Positions 1 through 12,719 of a stretch of 64,000 nt of DNA are shown one piece after another. A program made the position numbers and the translations under genes. Each line of letters opens with the position of its first letter. Positions within the stretch are counted from its first letter, which is position 1. The notes beneath the pieces were generated by a model. It was given only the letters and a program-made list of their open reading frames with translations, made no database searches and was not told the origin of the DNA. The DNA comes from Asparagopsis taxiformis (lineage: Eukaryota > Rhodophyta > Florideophyceae > Bonnemaisoniales > Bonnemaisoniaceae): contig JALQPE010000430.1 of the NCBI GenBank assembly GCA_030407315.1, positions 1-64,000 on the forward strand, given 5' to 3'.

Positions 1-145
1 CAGAACGGGCCCGAGTCGGGCTCTCGAAACCTGACGAGGTGGCGTGAAGCAGGCAGTGTCCTTGATGTGTAATGTGTTAAAATTACAGCTGTCAAGCTAG
101 GCGGCTTTTGGGGCGGCTGCGAGCACCCCTTTATCCGGGGAACAC

Positions 146-1190
146 CCTGATTGATTAAAATTTGGGCTATTCTCAAAACATGCACATGTGACATGTTTTT
201 GAGATGGGGGTGTGCCGTACGGCACAATCGACCCGCCCAAATCGTTGATTTTTGCAAGATTTTTTGTGCCCGAAATTTTAGAATTTCTGGGCTGGCCAGC
301 AGTGCATCTGAGATGGACATCCACCGGACGTCCATTTCAGGTTGGTCGTGTGCTGCCTACATCCACGCATTGCAGCAACTAAGCAGGCGGGTTCACTACT
401 AATATAAAGTGCACGGAATATGAGTAACGTGATGGGTGAGTAGTGTTTGTGTTGAGGAGTAAGGCGGGACCATGATGAAACACGGAGAAGATTTCTCCCT
501 AGCATAACTTAGGCTTGAAGCCTGCAATCGACCCATCTTCCGGCGCCATTTAGCCTCACAGTTAGTGCTTACAGAAGCCAGTGATGACCCCGCTCGGGGC
601 GGCGGCCGGTTCCTGGGGCCGTTGTGGCCAAATTAGACACCCTGATTTGAGTTAAAATTTGGGCTATTCTCAAAAACATGCACATGTGAACATGTTTTTG
701 AAATGGGGGTGTGCCGTACGGCACAAAACGACCCGCTGAAATCGTTGATTTTTTACAATTTTTTGTGCCCGAATTTTTAGAATTTCCGGGCTGGCCAGCA
801 GTGCAATCGAGCTGGACATCCACCGGACGTGCATTCAGGTGGTCGTGAGAGAGTGGGGTGGGACCATGATGGAACAAGGACCAAGACCTGTCCCTGGCGT
901 ATTGAGCCTGAAATTGACCCTTTGTCAGACGCCATTTAGCCTTACAGTTAGTGCTTACAGAAGCCAGTGACAACCCCACTCGGGGCGGCGGTCGGTTCCT
1001 GGGGCCGTTGTGGCCAAATTAGACACCCTGATTTGAATTAAAATTTGGGCTATTCTCAAAAACATGCACATGTGAACATGTTTTTTGAGATGGGGGTGTG
1101 CGTACGGCACAATCGGCCGCCCAAATCAAGGTTTTTTACAATATTTTTGCTGCCCGAAATTCTACAATTTCTGGGCTGGCCAGTAATGCA
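146..1190 (+). repeat. Array of palindromic core repeat, 3 copies (forward)
   Basis: Three copies of a roughly 190-bp repeat start at 146, 641 and 1027. Each begins CCTGATT..., contains an imperfect palindrome CATGCACATGTGAACATG flanked by A and T runs, then a perfect 14-bp palindrome GTGCCGTACGGCAC (damaged by one base in the third copy), and ends near GGACATCCACCGGACGTCC. The sequence between copies (about 500 and 380 bp periods) is shared with the inverted array at 17164-19678, including a block with GCCGTTGTGGCC. No gene is visible here; short open frames are by-products of the repeat. Confidence 0.8.
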
Positions 1191-1639
1191 TTAGCTATGT
1201 GCTCTAAACCGATTCTAACAAGCAGAAAGAATCCTCTCCTTCATGACGATGCTCTCGAATTGAGTGCAATGCAACGGACTCCCTCCAGGAGAACGACAAA
1301 GCATCGTCTTTTGCAAGACATTTTCGTACGAAAAATAATCGAAACACATATTTGACTTTAACCTAACAGCTATCGCGAGCACCGTACTCAGCTAAATTTC
1401 CTCTGTAATTTCCTTCCTCCAACCAATCAATAGCCGCTTGGTCACAGGCTTAAAAGCCTTCCACTATTGTCCTATCCATCGAAGAGGGTTCGATCCAGGC
1501 CTTGATGGGTGTGGAACCCGAGAACTTGAAAATGGAACATATTGCGACAGAGATGAGATGTCATTCTCTTTCGTTTACTTTTTTCTAACAAGATTCTAAA
1601 CGTCTACGCAGCGGAACGAACCCAATGTCGTCCGTCCGT

Positions 1640-2010
1640 TTTCAGCCCGGTGAGATGTTTTTGCCATTAACGGAGGTGGAGGCGGCTATGGGGAAGCCTG
1701 CGGTTCAGGTATTCTTTCCATTAACGGAGGTGGAGGTGGCGGCTTGGAGGAAGCCTGGAGAACATGTGAGATGTCAGTACCCATGGATCACAAGAAAACA
1801 TGTAGAGGTCCAGTTGGATATTGTTGCCATTAACGGAGGCGGAGGAGGCGGCTACGGTGGAAGCCTGGAGAGCATGTGAGATGTCAGTACCCATGGATCA
1901 CATGAAGAACATGTTGAGGTGCGGTTCGGATATTCTTTCCATTAACGGAGGCGGAGGAGGCGGCTACGGTGGAAGCCTGGAGAAGAATAGAATAGTCCTA
2001 TACCCATGGA
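1640..2010 (+). repeat. 112-bp tandem repeat with Gly-rich frame, copy A
   Basis: Diverged tandem units share CCATTAACGGAGG followed by a GGAGGCGGCTAC-like stretch, with a clear 112-bp period between the units at 1831 and 1943. One frame reads a glycine-rich peptide (NGGGGGGYGGSLE) but stops inside each unit, so a protein is unlikely. The equivalent array in copy B is at 23815-24115. Confidence 0.7.
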
Positions 2011-2280
2011 TCACAAGTAGACGTAGTTGGGCTCCTTTTCGAAGCCCATTCGTCTCTTGAATAAATTTAGCACCCAAATCATATACGATTGCCGAGTTGA
2101 CACCCCGTATGTCTCGTTGGTAGAAATAGCAGGGGTTCCACCACTCAGCTGGCGGGAAGTAGTTACTGATTATATGAGATATGGCTTAGCTCCCGCCAAA
2201 ACCGATAGCTCTGGGCTCAGGTTCTCCAAATGTGGTTATACGAATGTGTTCTGACAATGCTAGAAGACGAATATCTGCAT

Positions 2281-2460
2281 CCTGATTTGAATTAAAATTT
2301 GGGCTATTCTCAAAAACATGCACATGTGAACATGTTTTTGAGATGGGGGTGTGCCGTACGGCACAATCGACCGCCCAAATCGATGTTTTTTTGCAATATT
2401 TTTGCTGCCCGAAATTGTAGAATTCTGGTCTGGCCAGCAATGCATCTGAGCTGGACATCC
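2281..2460 (+). repeat. Core repeat, left inverted partner of MTase-SET cassette (A)
   Basis: A forward copy of the palindromic core repeat lies about 350 bp upstream of the methyltransferase-SET gene. Its mirror image lies downstream at 6248-6439, so the gene is bracketed by near-identical inverted repeats of about 180 bp. Confidence 0.8.
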
Positions 2461-2810
2461 CCATGTCCAGTGGCCGTCCGGATGTCGCTCACCTGGTAAG
2501 CGTGATGCACCTGTGACAACCTATGTGACTGCAGTCACAGCCGCCATGGCGGCCGTGCAGTACAACCCTCAAAGACAGGGAATCACAATCTTTTTAAAAT
2601 TTTTGTCTACCACGTATCCGTCACAACTTATTACCTACACCGGTTACGGGTTTCAAGACCTTTCCAGTGCTGTGTACCCGTATACTCTGTTCCGTTCGAT
2701 ATCAACCAGTGTTCCTCACGAAAGAGTGCAAACGTCACGAGATACGTCGTCAAATTTGACTGTCTCGCCGAGCGGTCGCCATCCTGTACCGAATTTCCAC
2801 TCATTCCATT

Positions 2811-5800
2811 ATGACGAATAAGCGCAGGCGCAACAGCAATCCGATCGTTGACGACGCAACCGTGCCAATTCTGCGCGAACCCGCTAGCCCTTGGGAGGAT
2901 TCTAGTGACATGGGTACACGTCGAAACGTAGGTCGCGCCGCCCGCGAAACTACTCTCGCTGGCAAAGACTTCCTCCGCCTCTTGCTGGATTTATTCGCCC
3001 ACTCAAGTTTCGCAGACTTGACGGACAAGCCGGGAGGTTTCACATACGCGGACCTTGGCGCTTGGGTTGCGCAGGGCACGGAAGAACAATTTGTGGCGCT
3101 GCAAGGTCGACTCAGCATGTCCTTCAGCGGTCGTTCGAAGAATGCTGGAGTCGAGGCGGATGTTGCCGAAATCGTCATGGCAGAGATGAACGTTGAGCGA
3201 GCCAAGCAGATTGTTCGTCTGGCATTACCGATTGCCGAGTTTTCAAGACAGGATGAGCGTATCGGGCAATGGGTTGAGCACTGCATCCTTTCTGGGATCG
3301 TGCCGCAGACCTTCCTTATTGGATGTAACATGCTTCCTTCGCCACTACAGGCGCCGCAGCGCGGGGAACCAAGCGCCTTCGTTCTTGCTCCACCGGAAAC
3401 GTTCGAGGTATTGATGTATTTCCAAGCGTTGTCTATCATCCGAAATCACAACAAGAACCTGCCGCGTCGCCGAATAGGCGACGCGGCCGAAGAGGGGAAC
3501 GAAGCCGCACGCGTCCCAGCCCATCGGAAAAGCACTAATCGAGCTTGTTACGTGGTTCAAGTTTTATACCATGCTTGGACCGATGTGGCCTACGCCGCAA
3601 AGTTTTCCAGCTTCGAAGAGTTGATGGCGCCGTACATCATTTTCGACAGCAGTGAGCATTGGTTTGACGTGCTCGATGAAGGTCTATTCGCACCGATGGA
3701 GCAGAAGCTAGATCTCTACCACAACAAAGCTCCCCTATCTCATCCTGATGGATATGGTGGAAAAGTAGAGACAAGAACCAGTGCGCAGCACAGTGCATTT
3801 AGGGACCTTGTGAGGAAGTTCTTCGACCGGTTGCAGTTTCTTATCGTCAACCCGGACCTGTACACCTGGCCGGAGTCCGACCGCTGGGGGGCTGGAAATA
3901 TACTTCTCAAGCGGAAATCCGGACAAGCTGCCAGCGTATTTGACACCCTCGACGAAGACGTTATGGCTGTCCTCCGCCCGGCACCACAAGCCGCGGACGC
4001 AGAAAAGGTCCCCAAGCCGGTTGATGACACTCCCACTCGTCGCAACACAGGAGGGAGAGGTTTGGTTCCGTCGACAAGACACACAACCAGGCTTCAACTT
4101 GGACCTGGGAGGACCAGTCTTACTGCCCAAGGGCCGTCTCCCCCGTCACCGTCACCCCATGCGACAGAAGAGCAGGAAAGTGAAGGGCAGGCTCTCGCAA
4201 AGGACTTTCTTTCGAAAATGAGTCAGTATTGCCGGGTGTACGACGTCCCTTTCGAAGATTTGGTCAGTGCCGACGAGAGCCGAGAACACGTGCCCATCAC
4301 GGGCAACGTTCAGCTCATTCTGACTGATCCGCCCTACAATGTTCGTCGTAAGAGGAACGATTCCAACTCTTCGTACGACAGGCTAACTGCAGAAGATATG
4401 CAGGCTAGCATCGAAGTGTTTGACGAGCTGTTGCGCCCCGGTGGCCACGGCATCGTGTTCTGCTCCGTTTTGCAGTTCTACGAATGGTTCCATTACTTGG
4501 AAACGTACAAAGGACCGCAGTCAGAAGGCCCAACCGATACTGCTGCCAGTGATGACGGGTCGGATGAAGAAGAGGTTACGTCCATGAATTCGGACTCCGA
4601 AGCATCGCAGCACAGTGGCGAAGAAAGTGCGGATGAGGAGGACGAGGAGGACGAGGAGGAGGAGGACGTCGTTCGGAATTCAGTTTTCTTCGTTGACGAG
4701 GTACCTCTGTTGTTTGTCCGACTACCTGGGCACCTCTATCAAATGCCGGGGCGGAAGAGGTACCAACGCATGAACATGGCAGAGGTCGCTATCCACTTCT
4801 GGAAGCGAGGTGTTCCGTTCAAGACCGGAAGCGAGATGGTGGCCTATAGGAACCACGGATACATGGACGGCACGTACCCGGCGTGGTGCAACGTCACCAT
4901 CAATATGCCCGCCATCGATTCGAATGAGATGGTGTGGCGAACAAGGAGCACAACCGGTGCTACGGTCAGAGTTCGTGCAGAGCAGAAGAGCGTCGCTCTC
5001 ATGATGGAGTTGATCAGCCAGCATTCACAGCCTGGTGATATTGTTGTCGATCCATTCTCTGGCACTTTCGCAACGGGAAAAGCAGCTATGAGCTTGCCTG
5101 AGCACCGTGTTTTCGTCGGCAGTGACATGGACAAATTGTGTGTGGTACGATCGCTTCCAAAGCTGTGTGCAGTCATGTCACGTGTAATTCTTTCAAACAA
5201 CACTGACATGAGGGTCACGACAGAAGCGAAACAGAGTGCTGAGAAGTTCTTGGCGTCCCCCTCTGTCACGATGCGTACGCAGAGGGAACGCAGGATCATC
5301 GAACCCCCACCTGGCCTTCCCCTGTACCAGAGGTTCCCGAAATATATTCGGCAGTACCTCTGGCAGCTGTGCCCAGAGTCGATTGCGTCGCACGAGCACA
5401 TGGAGAAACCGGTACATTATTGGCCACCTTCCCTGCGCCGCTGGTTGCAAACTGAAAACCCTCGCGTGATGCGGGCACACGATTGTGTTGCGAAAAAATT
5501 GAGCGTTCGACCATCGCTGATTAAGCATCCAAATGCAGGAAGAGGGCTCTTCGCTGAACAGACATTTAATGTTGGCGACGAAGTATGTGCATACTACGGA
5601 ACTGTTGTGTACTCTGATATGAGCAAGGAGTCGATGAGGTTCGCGTACGGAGAGGGTCACATGGCGATAACGAAGGAAACATTCTTGATGTATGCCATCA
5701 AGCTGTATGCAACAGCGGAGGACGACGAAAACATCGAGCATCCAATTTGGATTGTTCCGGCTCGTTCTGTTCTGTTCGGCGCAGTTCATCAACGACCCGC

Positions 5801-6014
5801 GGTATTTGCGAGGTGAGGACACTCCGGCGGAAGACACCAGGCGGATGGCCAACGTCGAGTTTGTCGAGAACTACAGCAGCGGTTCGACGGGGAAGAAGCT
5901 CAAGGCGAAGGACCTAGAAAATCCGAAGATCATCGTAGTACGTGCAATCCGCGATATCCGTCCGGGCAGGAGCTCTACGTTCATTATGGGACAGCGTTTA
6001 GAGCATGGAATTAG
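2811..6014 (+). pseudogene. DNA methyltransferase-SET fusion, decayed copy
   Basis: This is the copy A version of the gene at 24937-28140. The start and most of the frame are preserved, including the DPPY and DPFSGT methyltransferase motifs. Near 3893-3944 two small deletions (two bases, then one) shift and then restore the frame, replacing about 17 residues. At about 5762 a net gain of four bases, consistent with a short tandem duplication plus one lost C, shifts the SET domain out of frame and gives a stop at 5814-5816, so the SET motif after the catalytic pocket is lost. A further one-base loss near 5968 lies beyond that stop. The last codons correspond to B up to the stop at 6012-6014. 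Comparison with B makes this a broken copy, although base-calling errors in the assembly could mimic some of these single-base differences. Confidence 0.85.
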
Positions 6015-6247
6015 GGTCACGAAAGATGTTTTCATTTCGACTACAAATAAAGCTACGTTCCAGAGTTGAAGTATATCATATAATGCAGCATGTCCAGCCA
6101 CCATTAGTCCAGGGTGAAACCTATTCGCAGTACTCGCCTGTCAAAAACCAATCGTTCACACTCTAGGTGCACTTCGTCCGAGCAGTGAACCTGACTGCTT
6201 GGATGCTGTTATGCGTGCAGATGCAAAATACACGACCAAGTTGAAAT

Positions 6248-6439
6248 GGACGCCCGGTGGATGTCCAGCTCAGTTGCATTGCTGTCCAGCCCAGAAATTC
6301 TACAATTCAGGGCAGAAAAAAATATTGCAAAAAACATCATTTCAGCGGGTCGATTGTGCCGTACGGCACACCCCCATCTCAAAAACATGTTCACATGTGC
6401 ATGTTTTTGAGAATAGCCCAAATTTTAATTCAAATCAGG
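6248..6439 (-). repeat. Core repeat, right inverted partner of MTase-SET cassette (A)
   Basis: A reverse-oriented core repeat downstream of the methyltransferase-SET gene. Homology to the left side continues outward: the sequence to about 6495 (GTGCTCGCGG...CAGCTGTAATT) is the diverged reverse complement of bases about 75-140. The inverted repeat enclosing the cassette is therefore longer than the core itself. Confidence 0.8.
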
Positions 6440-6672
6440 ACGTCTTCCGGACATAGGGGTGCTCGCGGCCTAGCTCTACAGCTGTAATTGTACCTCATTA
6501 AATACTGTTGATGACTGCCTACCGTATACAATCTGGGCTGTTGGCGTATTATCCGGTACTTGACCTGACCTGAACGTTCATCGCAGACCGTTGTGGTTAC
6601 CGACACTATACAGCAATCTTTTTTGTATCTCGTGCAACTCAATCGTTCCATCGCTTCCGGGAAAGCTTCATT

Positions 6673-8956
6673 ATGCCGCCGCGTATTGCGAAGAAAGCTC
6701 CAAAGCCTCCGGGCCTCCAGAAAACCGGTCAGCAGCTGCTGTATCGAGTGCCCGACAATCCCGTGCGAAGAAGCGGTCTGGGCCTACCGGCAGCATTGAA
6801 CCGCGGTCCGGTAGTCGCAAGACGGACCGGCGCAGAACTGGGGATCCGCAGCGAGAAAGTGAGGAAGGAGGAACGGCGCGGAGAGAGATGGGGTTGACCG
6901 AGGCAAGCGTGCTCGCAGGGACAGTGAACATCATGATGATGACATGATAGTGGCTCAAAACATGTTGGAATTGCGGCAGAGTGCTATGGCAAAGGTAGTT
7001 CCTCCCGGGTTGGCAGATGCGGAGGTGCTGCAGACGGAGTCCCAGCCGGGGGCTTCCGACACACTGGAGGCTGTGACCCCCACTGCGCCAACTATGCCGA
7101 GTACATCAGCCCCAGCAGGTAATGCAGTCAGGGACCCGAGGATAGCGGCAAGGGATGTTGTTTCTGAGCAACGTTCACAGGATGCCAACTATCATCGGCG
7201 GTCAGGTGGTACTGAGGGGAGAGAGCAGCCGGAGTGCGGGCCTCGTCACAACAGAGTGTCATTGGTGCCAAATATGCGCGTAACGCCCCCGCGACGTCAG
7301 GCTATTGCGATGGAGGACATCATATTCCCGATAGCGTGGGAGATGGGGGGACGGTGAGGGCAGAGAGGTTGCATCCGCCGGAATCCATCGATTTAATGGC
7401 GAGTCGCATCAATGCGCAGAAGAAGAAGATCGCGGAGCTGGAAAAAAAAGTGTTTAGCCAGGACATAGCAAACAAGGCGCTCACCACGGAGATTGTTGCG
7501 TTGGAGGCTAAGGTGAAGACTCTGCAGGCGGAAAATGCCAGCCTTACTGCAATTGCGAGAACAGGTAGAATCAGTGATCACGGTGGCGGTAAGTCGAAAA
7601 TACAGAAAGCCATTCCTGTGAAATACCTTGGAGTTCTTAGGGCGGTTGAGGAAAACCTGACAAAGTGGTGCAAGAACGAGACTATGGAGCTGGACCCTAT
7701 AGCGGAACAAACGCAGAGACGTTGGACTGGACGTACCATCGAGGTAGAGCCGGTAGAAGGGACACTTTGGAGCGAAAACGGTGTAGGATATATTGCTACC
7801 CCTCCGGGCTATATCATCAAGAATCTGCAGTGGTATACACCTTCGTACAGGGACGAGAGTGATCTGCTGAATGACTTGGTGCGACACGTACTGCGTCAAA
7901 GTCCGTGGTGTGATGTGTTTTTCCGATGAGGAGCAGCGTGTGTGCTGTCAAGAGGCTGTGGCGGGGAGCAAGGAATTGAAAGTGAAGGTGACGCAGAAAC
8001 TGTCCGACGTGATGAGTGCACGGAAGCGTAATGCGAGGGACAGATTGTTCGGTTCGCTGGGGTACACGAAATTAATGTCTAGATGCACGATGCTGACGAC
8101 GCGAGCTGAGATGGACGAGCGAGAGGAACAAAAGCGCGAAGCGTCTGAGAAGCTTTTGAAACGGGAAAGTAACGGTGATTTGGATATGGGGAGGTGGCGA
8201 ACGGCACCGTTCTCAGAGCTGCGATACAGCAAAGGCTTGGTTCCTGACAGCTTCGAAATGGAAGTGAATGGTGATGCATGGTTTAACAACCGAGTAGCTG
8301 TGAATGTGCTGGACATCTTCAGGGGTTATTCGATACGACCAGAACAAGTAATGGACATAGAGACGAGCATACTAACGCTGGCGCGCCTGGATGCTTGGCT
8401 AGTGACTACTGTGGAGTGTTTGGATGAACCGAAGGGGAAAGGAGGTGCACGGCAGAAGGAGTTTACAAGGCGGTACAGTCAATATGTGGGGGTAGCTTTT
8501 CAGCAATTAGTTGGTATGGTGGTGTACTGCATGTCTTGTCTCCAAGGCTCGCAAGCAAGGGAAGAAACGGACGTTGTCGAGAGCGAACAGCGGACTAGTG
8601 CACAGTCACGGCATGTGTTTGCAAGCCGTACTGTGACGAGAGAGGCTGTTGAAGTGTGGCAAAGCGGAGAGGGGTCTGGAATTGTTCATGTCGTTGATGA
8701 TGTAAACCGCTGCTCATCACTTGTTCTAGTGTCCGAGGATTGGATTCAATCGCATATTACGTCAAACCTCGGTGCTGTAATGGATTGTGTGATTGCGCAA
8801 GGACTAATTGGCGCAGAACTTTTCGTCGTTGACCCATATGCTGGACACCTGAGTGCAAACCTGAATGTCGAAATCAATGCCCCACAGTATGGGGGCATGG
8901 AGCGGCGCCATGCAGCCACTGCTGATAACGGTTTTGGCGTAATGGAGGATGGTTGA
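6673..8956 (+). pseudogene. Element coiled-coil protein, decayed copy
   Basis: This is the copy A version of the gene at 28799-31083. Compared with B it has one-base losses near 6725, 6893 and 7309 and a one-base gain in a T run near 7918, so it is cut into several frames. At the A-run near 7443 copy A has eight A residues and reads straight through, whereas B has seven. Neither copy is therefore fully open. The product is not recognised. It has a basic, Ser/Pro/Arg-rich N-terminus, a central coiled coil (7400-7560) and a longer globular C-terminal half. Confidence 0.75.
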
Positions 8957-9033
8957 AATTAGTGCAGTAAATGTGACGTTGACTAGAAGGCTTATCATGT
9001 AGTACATTATCAATAGAGTGCTGCGATTTAGAT

Positions 9034-12000
9034 TTATTCTTCTTCATTATCATCTGTGAACTGGTAATCAGTGTTGGTGTAGAAGCGGTTGAGATAGAAA
9101 CGGTGGTCCGACCAGTGCATTTGTTTCGTAAATGGCTTGACTGGAAAGTTACTTCGTACGATGTGCACGGTGCCAGATATAGTAGATGCAGGAATGAGGT
9201 CAAACCAAGGACCACCTGCACTGTGGGATGCAGTGTCATTGCTGTCAACGGATCCGTTGTCCGGGTCCCATGTGGACCACTTTAAACAAATGCACCCAAG
9301 TGATTTTTCCACAGCGGTTTTTGGGGCAAAGCAGGTCATATACTGAACGAAAGCGAGTTCTACAGGTTGAAACAGGTTTGGAGACTGCAGGCGTACCAGT
9401 GCCAGGACGCGCCCTACCCATATGGTTCTGTAGTCATCGGCAGTTCCGGAGATGACGACAAAGGAGTACTGCGATCTCTTTGCGGGGCCGAACGATGAAG
9501 TTGCAAAGACGCGCTGCTGCTTGTGCCTCGACACGTTTGTGGGGCGAAGCATGCCACTGTGCGGGTCAAAGTCGTCGGCATCTGGGACGTACCCTCCCAT
9601 GACGTAGGCGGACTTTACCACGGTGACGGAAATGTCCATGTCATGTATTGGAGGGCCTTCTGCCGTGGCGCGCAGTCTAGCGAGGGTGAGGAACGCTTGT
9701 GCAGCTGTGTCACCGAGTTGCTGGAATAGCGTTATGGTGCCAGACGGGAACGAGGAGTTGTGCAGAGGCAAAAGAGTGGCAGGATCGGGCTGTCCGTCGA
9801 TATCTGCAACGAGGAGGGTTGCATCGGGCAGCAGGGAGGCAAAGTCGTGCAGTGCAACGGTGAATCCGTCGCGAACGAGTACTGCACCGTCTGTGGGCGA
9901 TATCATGCGTGGGTTTCCCAATGTGTTCGATGGGGTGTGACCAGTTGGAGTGGCCAAGGAGAATTCCATGTGGCGAATAGTCTCTTCCATGGCTGTGGAG
10001 CGCCTTCGAGAGGTTTTCCTATAACTCTGTTTGAACAGAAGATGCGAGTGTTCGTAGGGCCTGCATCAATGTGTTCCAGGGCGCCATATCTCTGCAAGTC
10101 ACCGGGAAGATGGTCTAGAAGATGGAACTTGAAAGTTTTGAGACCTGTGGTGTGGAATGGGCCGAGGGTGGAGAGCATTGATTGTTTGAAATAGGAAATG
10201 GAGTTTTGGAGGCTTTCTAGTTCGGCGGCAGTCCAGTGCTTGATGCGACCGCGTTTCATGACCCATGCGACGAGGTCAGAGTATTGCGTGCAGATGGAAG
10301 TGAGGGGGGCTGTATCTACTTCGTCACAGCATGTGTCAATGAATGCTGCGATGAAAGGGAACACCATGTCGACATGGTGATAGTCTTTGGCTGCGAGCAT
10401 GCCGCGTATGCCGTCCTCCGTGAAGAGGCCGTTCAAATTGGTGCCCTTCTCACCCTTGGAGAAGTCGACATGAAGACCGGTGATGTAGTAGTCGCGTTCG
10501 ATAGCGGACAGAATGCTGTTTGAGCCGGCGAGGATGGATTTTTTCACCTTCTTGAAGGTGCGAGGTGTCCCGGAATGGGAGGCAGTGGTGGTGAGGTCTG
10601 GGGAGCTGAGGCGGTGGACAATGCACTGTTTGATGAGCTTTGAGATGCCGAGGTGGAGATTGTGCAGAGGCTCGAAGGAGAAAATGTTGTAGGGGTCTAG
10701 GGGACTGTTGGTGGGTAAAAGAGCGGTCGATTCGAGGACAGAGTGTTGTTCGAGGAGGGAGAGAGCTTCGAGCGGAGCAGTTGTATGCTCCTGAGCGCTC
10801 TCTTGGCGTGCAGAGCGTGTATCATCGAGGGAGCGGGGCTGGTGTGGCGCGCTGGATTCAAGTTGAGTGGCGGGGATGTAGCAGCGGTGGCAGGGATGTG
10901 TGGTGGTAGTGCTGTTGCGAGTGCATGACAGCTCTTTGGCCTCTGGAAAGTCGCAGCAATAATTGGCTAGGATGGGAAAGCATTGGCGGGCAGTTGCAGT
11001 GGAGTCTGTGCAGGGGAACCCGGAAGAGAACGCGGTGGATAGGGACGAAAACACTTTTTCGAGTGCTTTATGAAGAATATCAATTTTGCGAGCGCGACTA
11101 GCAGAACTAGAGGTTGTCGGCATTTCATCACCGAACAAGGCGTTGGACGAAGGGTTAACAATGTACGGAAGATACCCGACGATGGTGAGGCCGGTACGGA
11201 TGCAGTGGCGACGGAGGGGGGCGGAGAAGTTGAGCAGTGTGACGTGTATGGGGTATGCGACGATTGCGGAGCTCTTGAGGCTTGTGCTGCTCTTGTCGGA
11301 GTACACTTGGAGGAGGCCGGCAAAGGAGGAAGCGGTGGGATCATTTTCCTCTGCCCATACGACCTGTGGATCTTCCGAGAGCTGCACGCGCTGTCTAGTA
11401 ACCTGGTGCAGCGTTTTCGCGAATTCTGTGTGTAGGGGATGAGAAAATATTGCGGTGCCGTCTGGGGCGGTCTGTGGGGAGGGGTGGAAGAGAGTATTTT
11501 GGTCGTTAGCCAGTGCTAACTGCCTGCGGAGCATGTCGACTGGGTCGCGGAGGTACAGCTGTGCCGAGTACTTACCAGTTTTGTCTGGAATGATGTGGCT
11601 CTTGTAACCTTCGGTGCGGAAATGTGTTTCGACCATGGAAGCGGTAACGTGGCGACATTCTTCTACGGTGCGAACGGCGCTGTTGAACTTTTCTAGGGAG
11701 AATGCGGGGTCTTGTAGGATGGTGATGACTTCGCTCACGCGGCCAGCGCCGGCCTTGTACTCGAGGGTTGTGAGACTGGCGGCGAGGGATTGCACGAGGA
11801 GGTCTGCGCGGGAGGGGGTTGAGGTTGGTGGCAGTGAAGCGTCACAGGGTGAGTCGCTGGAGGAAGCACGACCAGATTCTGGGTCTGGGGAGCTGGGTTG
11901 CGGGGAATCATGGTCGCCGTTTCGAGCAGGCTCATGGGTGACGGCAGGGACACGAGCGTTGTTGAAATGTTGGGGAGAGGGGTTGAAACGGTAGCGACAC

Positions 12001-12071
12001 GTTCGCTCATGCAGCGCGAGCGCATAAGCATCTACGCAGTAGTAGAAGCACCCTTCATACTTGCATTCCAT
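9034..12071 (-). pseudogene. Plavaka/CACTA-like transposase, frameshifted copy
   Basis: This is the same gene as 31161-34199. A single missing G in the run at about 10047 (GTAGGGCC here, GTAGGGGCC in B) splits the frame into an N-terminal part (down to about 9903) and a C-terminal part (9990-9034). The break falls just after the conserved GALEHIDAGP segment. All other landmarks match B, so this is a recently disabled copy or one affected by a one-base assembly error. Confidence 0.85.
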
Positions 12072-12668
12072 GTCGAGTTTTGACGCAAAAGGGAGGATTG
12101 CGAGCTGAACAGGGGAGACTGTGCCGTCCAGATGCGACCAATTTTATTTTTGTGGTGCTTTCGAGACTTGGAATGTAACGTGTTCGTAGTTTTTTGGGTA
12201 GTAGTTTTGTGCTCACTCCAGCTGACATCCCAACGGTGGAATTTAACCGAGAGTTCAATCATTTCCAACTGTTACATCACATTGCGTGCTGGCAACGTGT
12301 GCATGGAAGGACGAACGACTGCCCTGGGAGATGAATTTTCAATTAATTCATTTGTAATAATAAACTTTTTTATTTCCAAACTTCGTGGAATCTGAATGTG
12401 CTTTACAGCGGATATGCCACAGATCATGTAAGGAAAGCAAATGGATTCTCATATATATGATTATATGTTTATATTCGTTGTTCTCGATCCGGATCTCTTT
12501 GTTCGGGGAATCAGAGACCATGGCTTGGGCCATACTCAATCTCACTGCCGGCGATGATTTCGAGTATGCACAGCAAGACTTAAGCGGACGCAGAAAGCTG
12601 TCCGGTCGACGCCGCAGGCTCCACTCCGCCCTCATCACCGACTGATCTTCTTTGACCGACTTTGCTTT

Positions 12669-12706
12669 GTACGTGCGCGAATCTTGATCAAGATTCGCGC
12701 ACGTAC
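12669..12706. repeat. 38-bp perfect palindrome (copy A)
   Basis: Half-site GTACGTGCGCGAATCTTGA is followed directly by its exact reverse complement with no spacer. It lies about 600 bp upstream of the transposase start and just before the microexon-like array. The identical palindrome is in copy B at 34793-34830. A 14-bp palindrome TACCCTCGAGGGTA follows about 15 bp later. Confidence 0.95.
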
Positions 12707-12719
12707 CTTCGTTCCATCC

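Noticed and set aside
2801..3439. Minus-strand frame of 212 residues, present in both copies
   Set aside because: It lies wholly opposite the methyltransferase-SET gene and is conserved only because that gene is.
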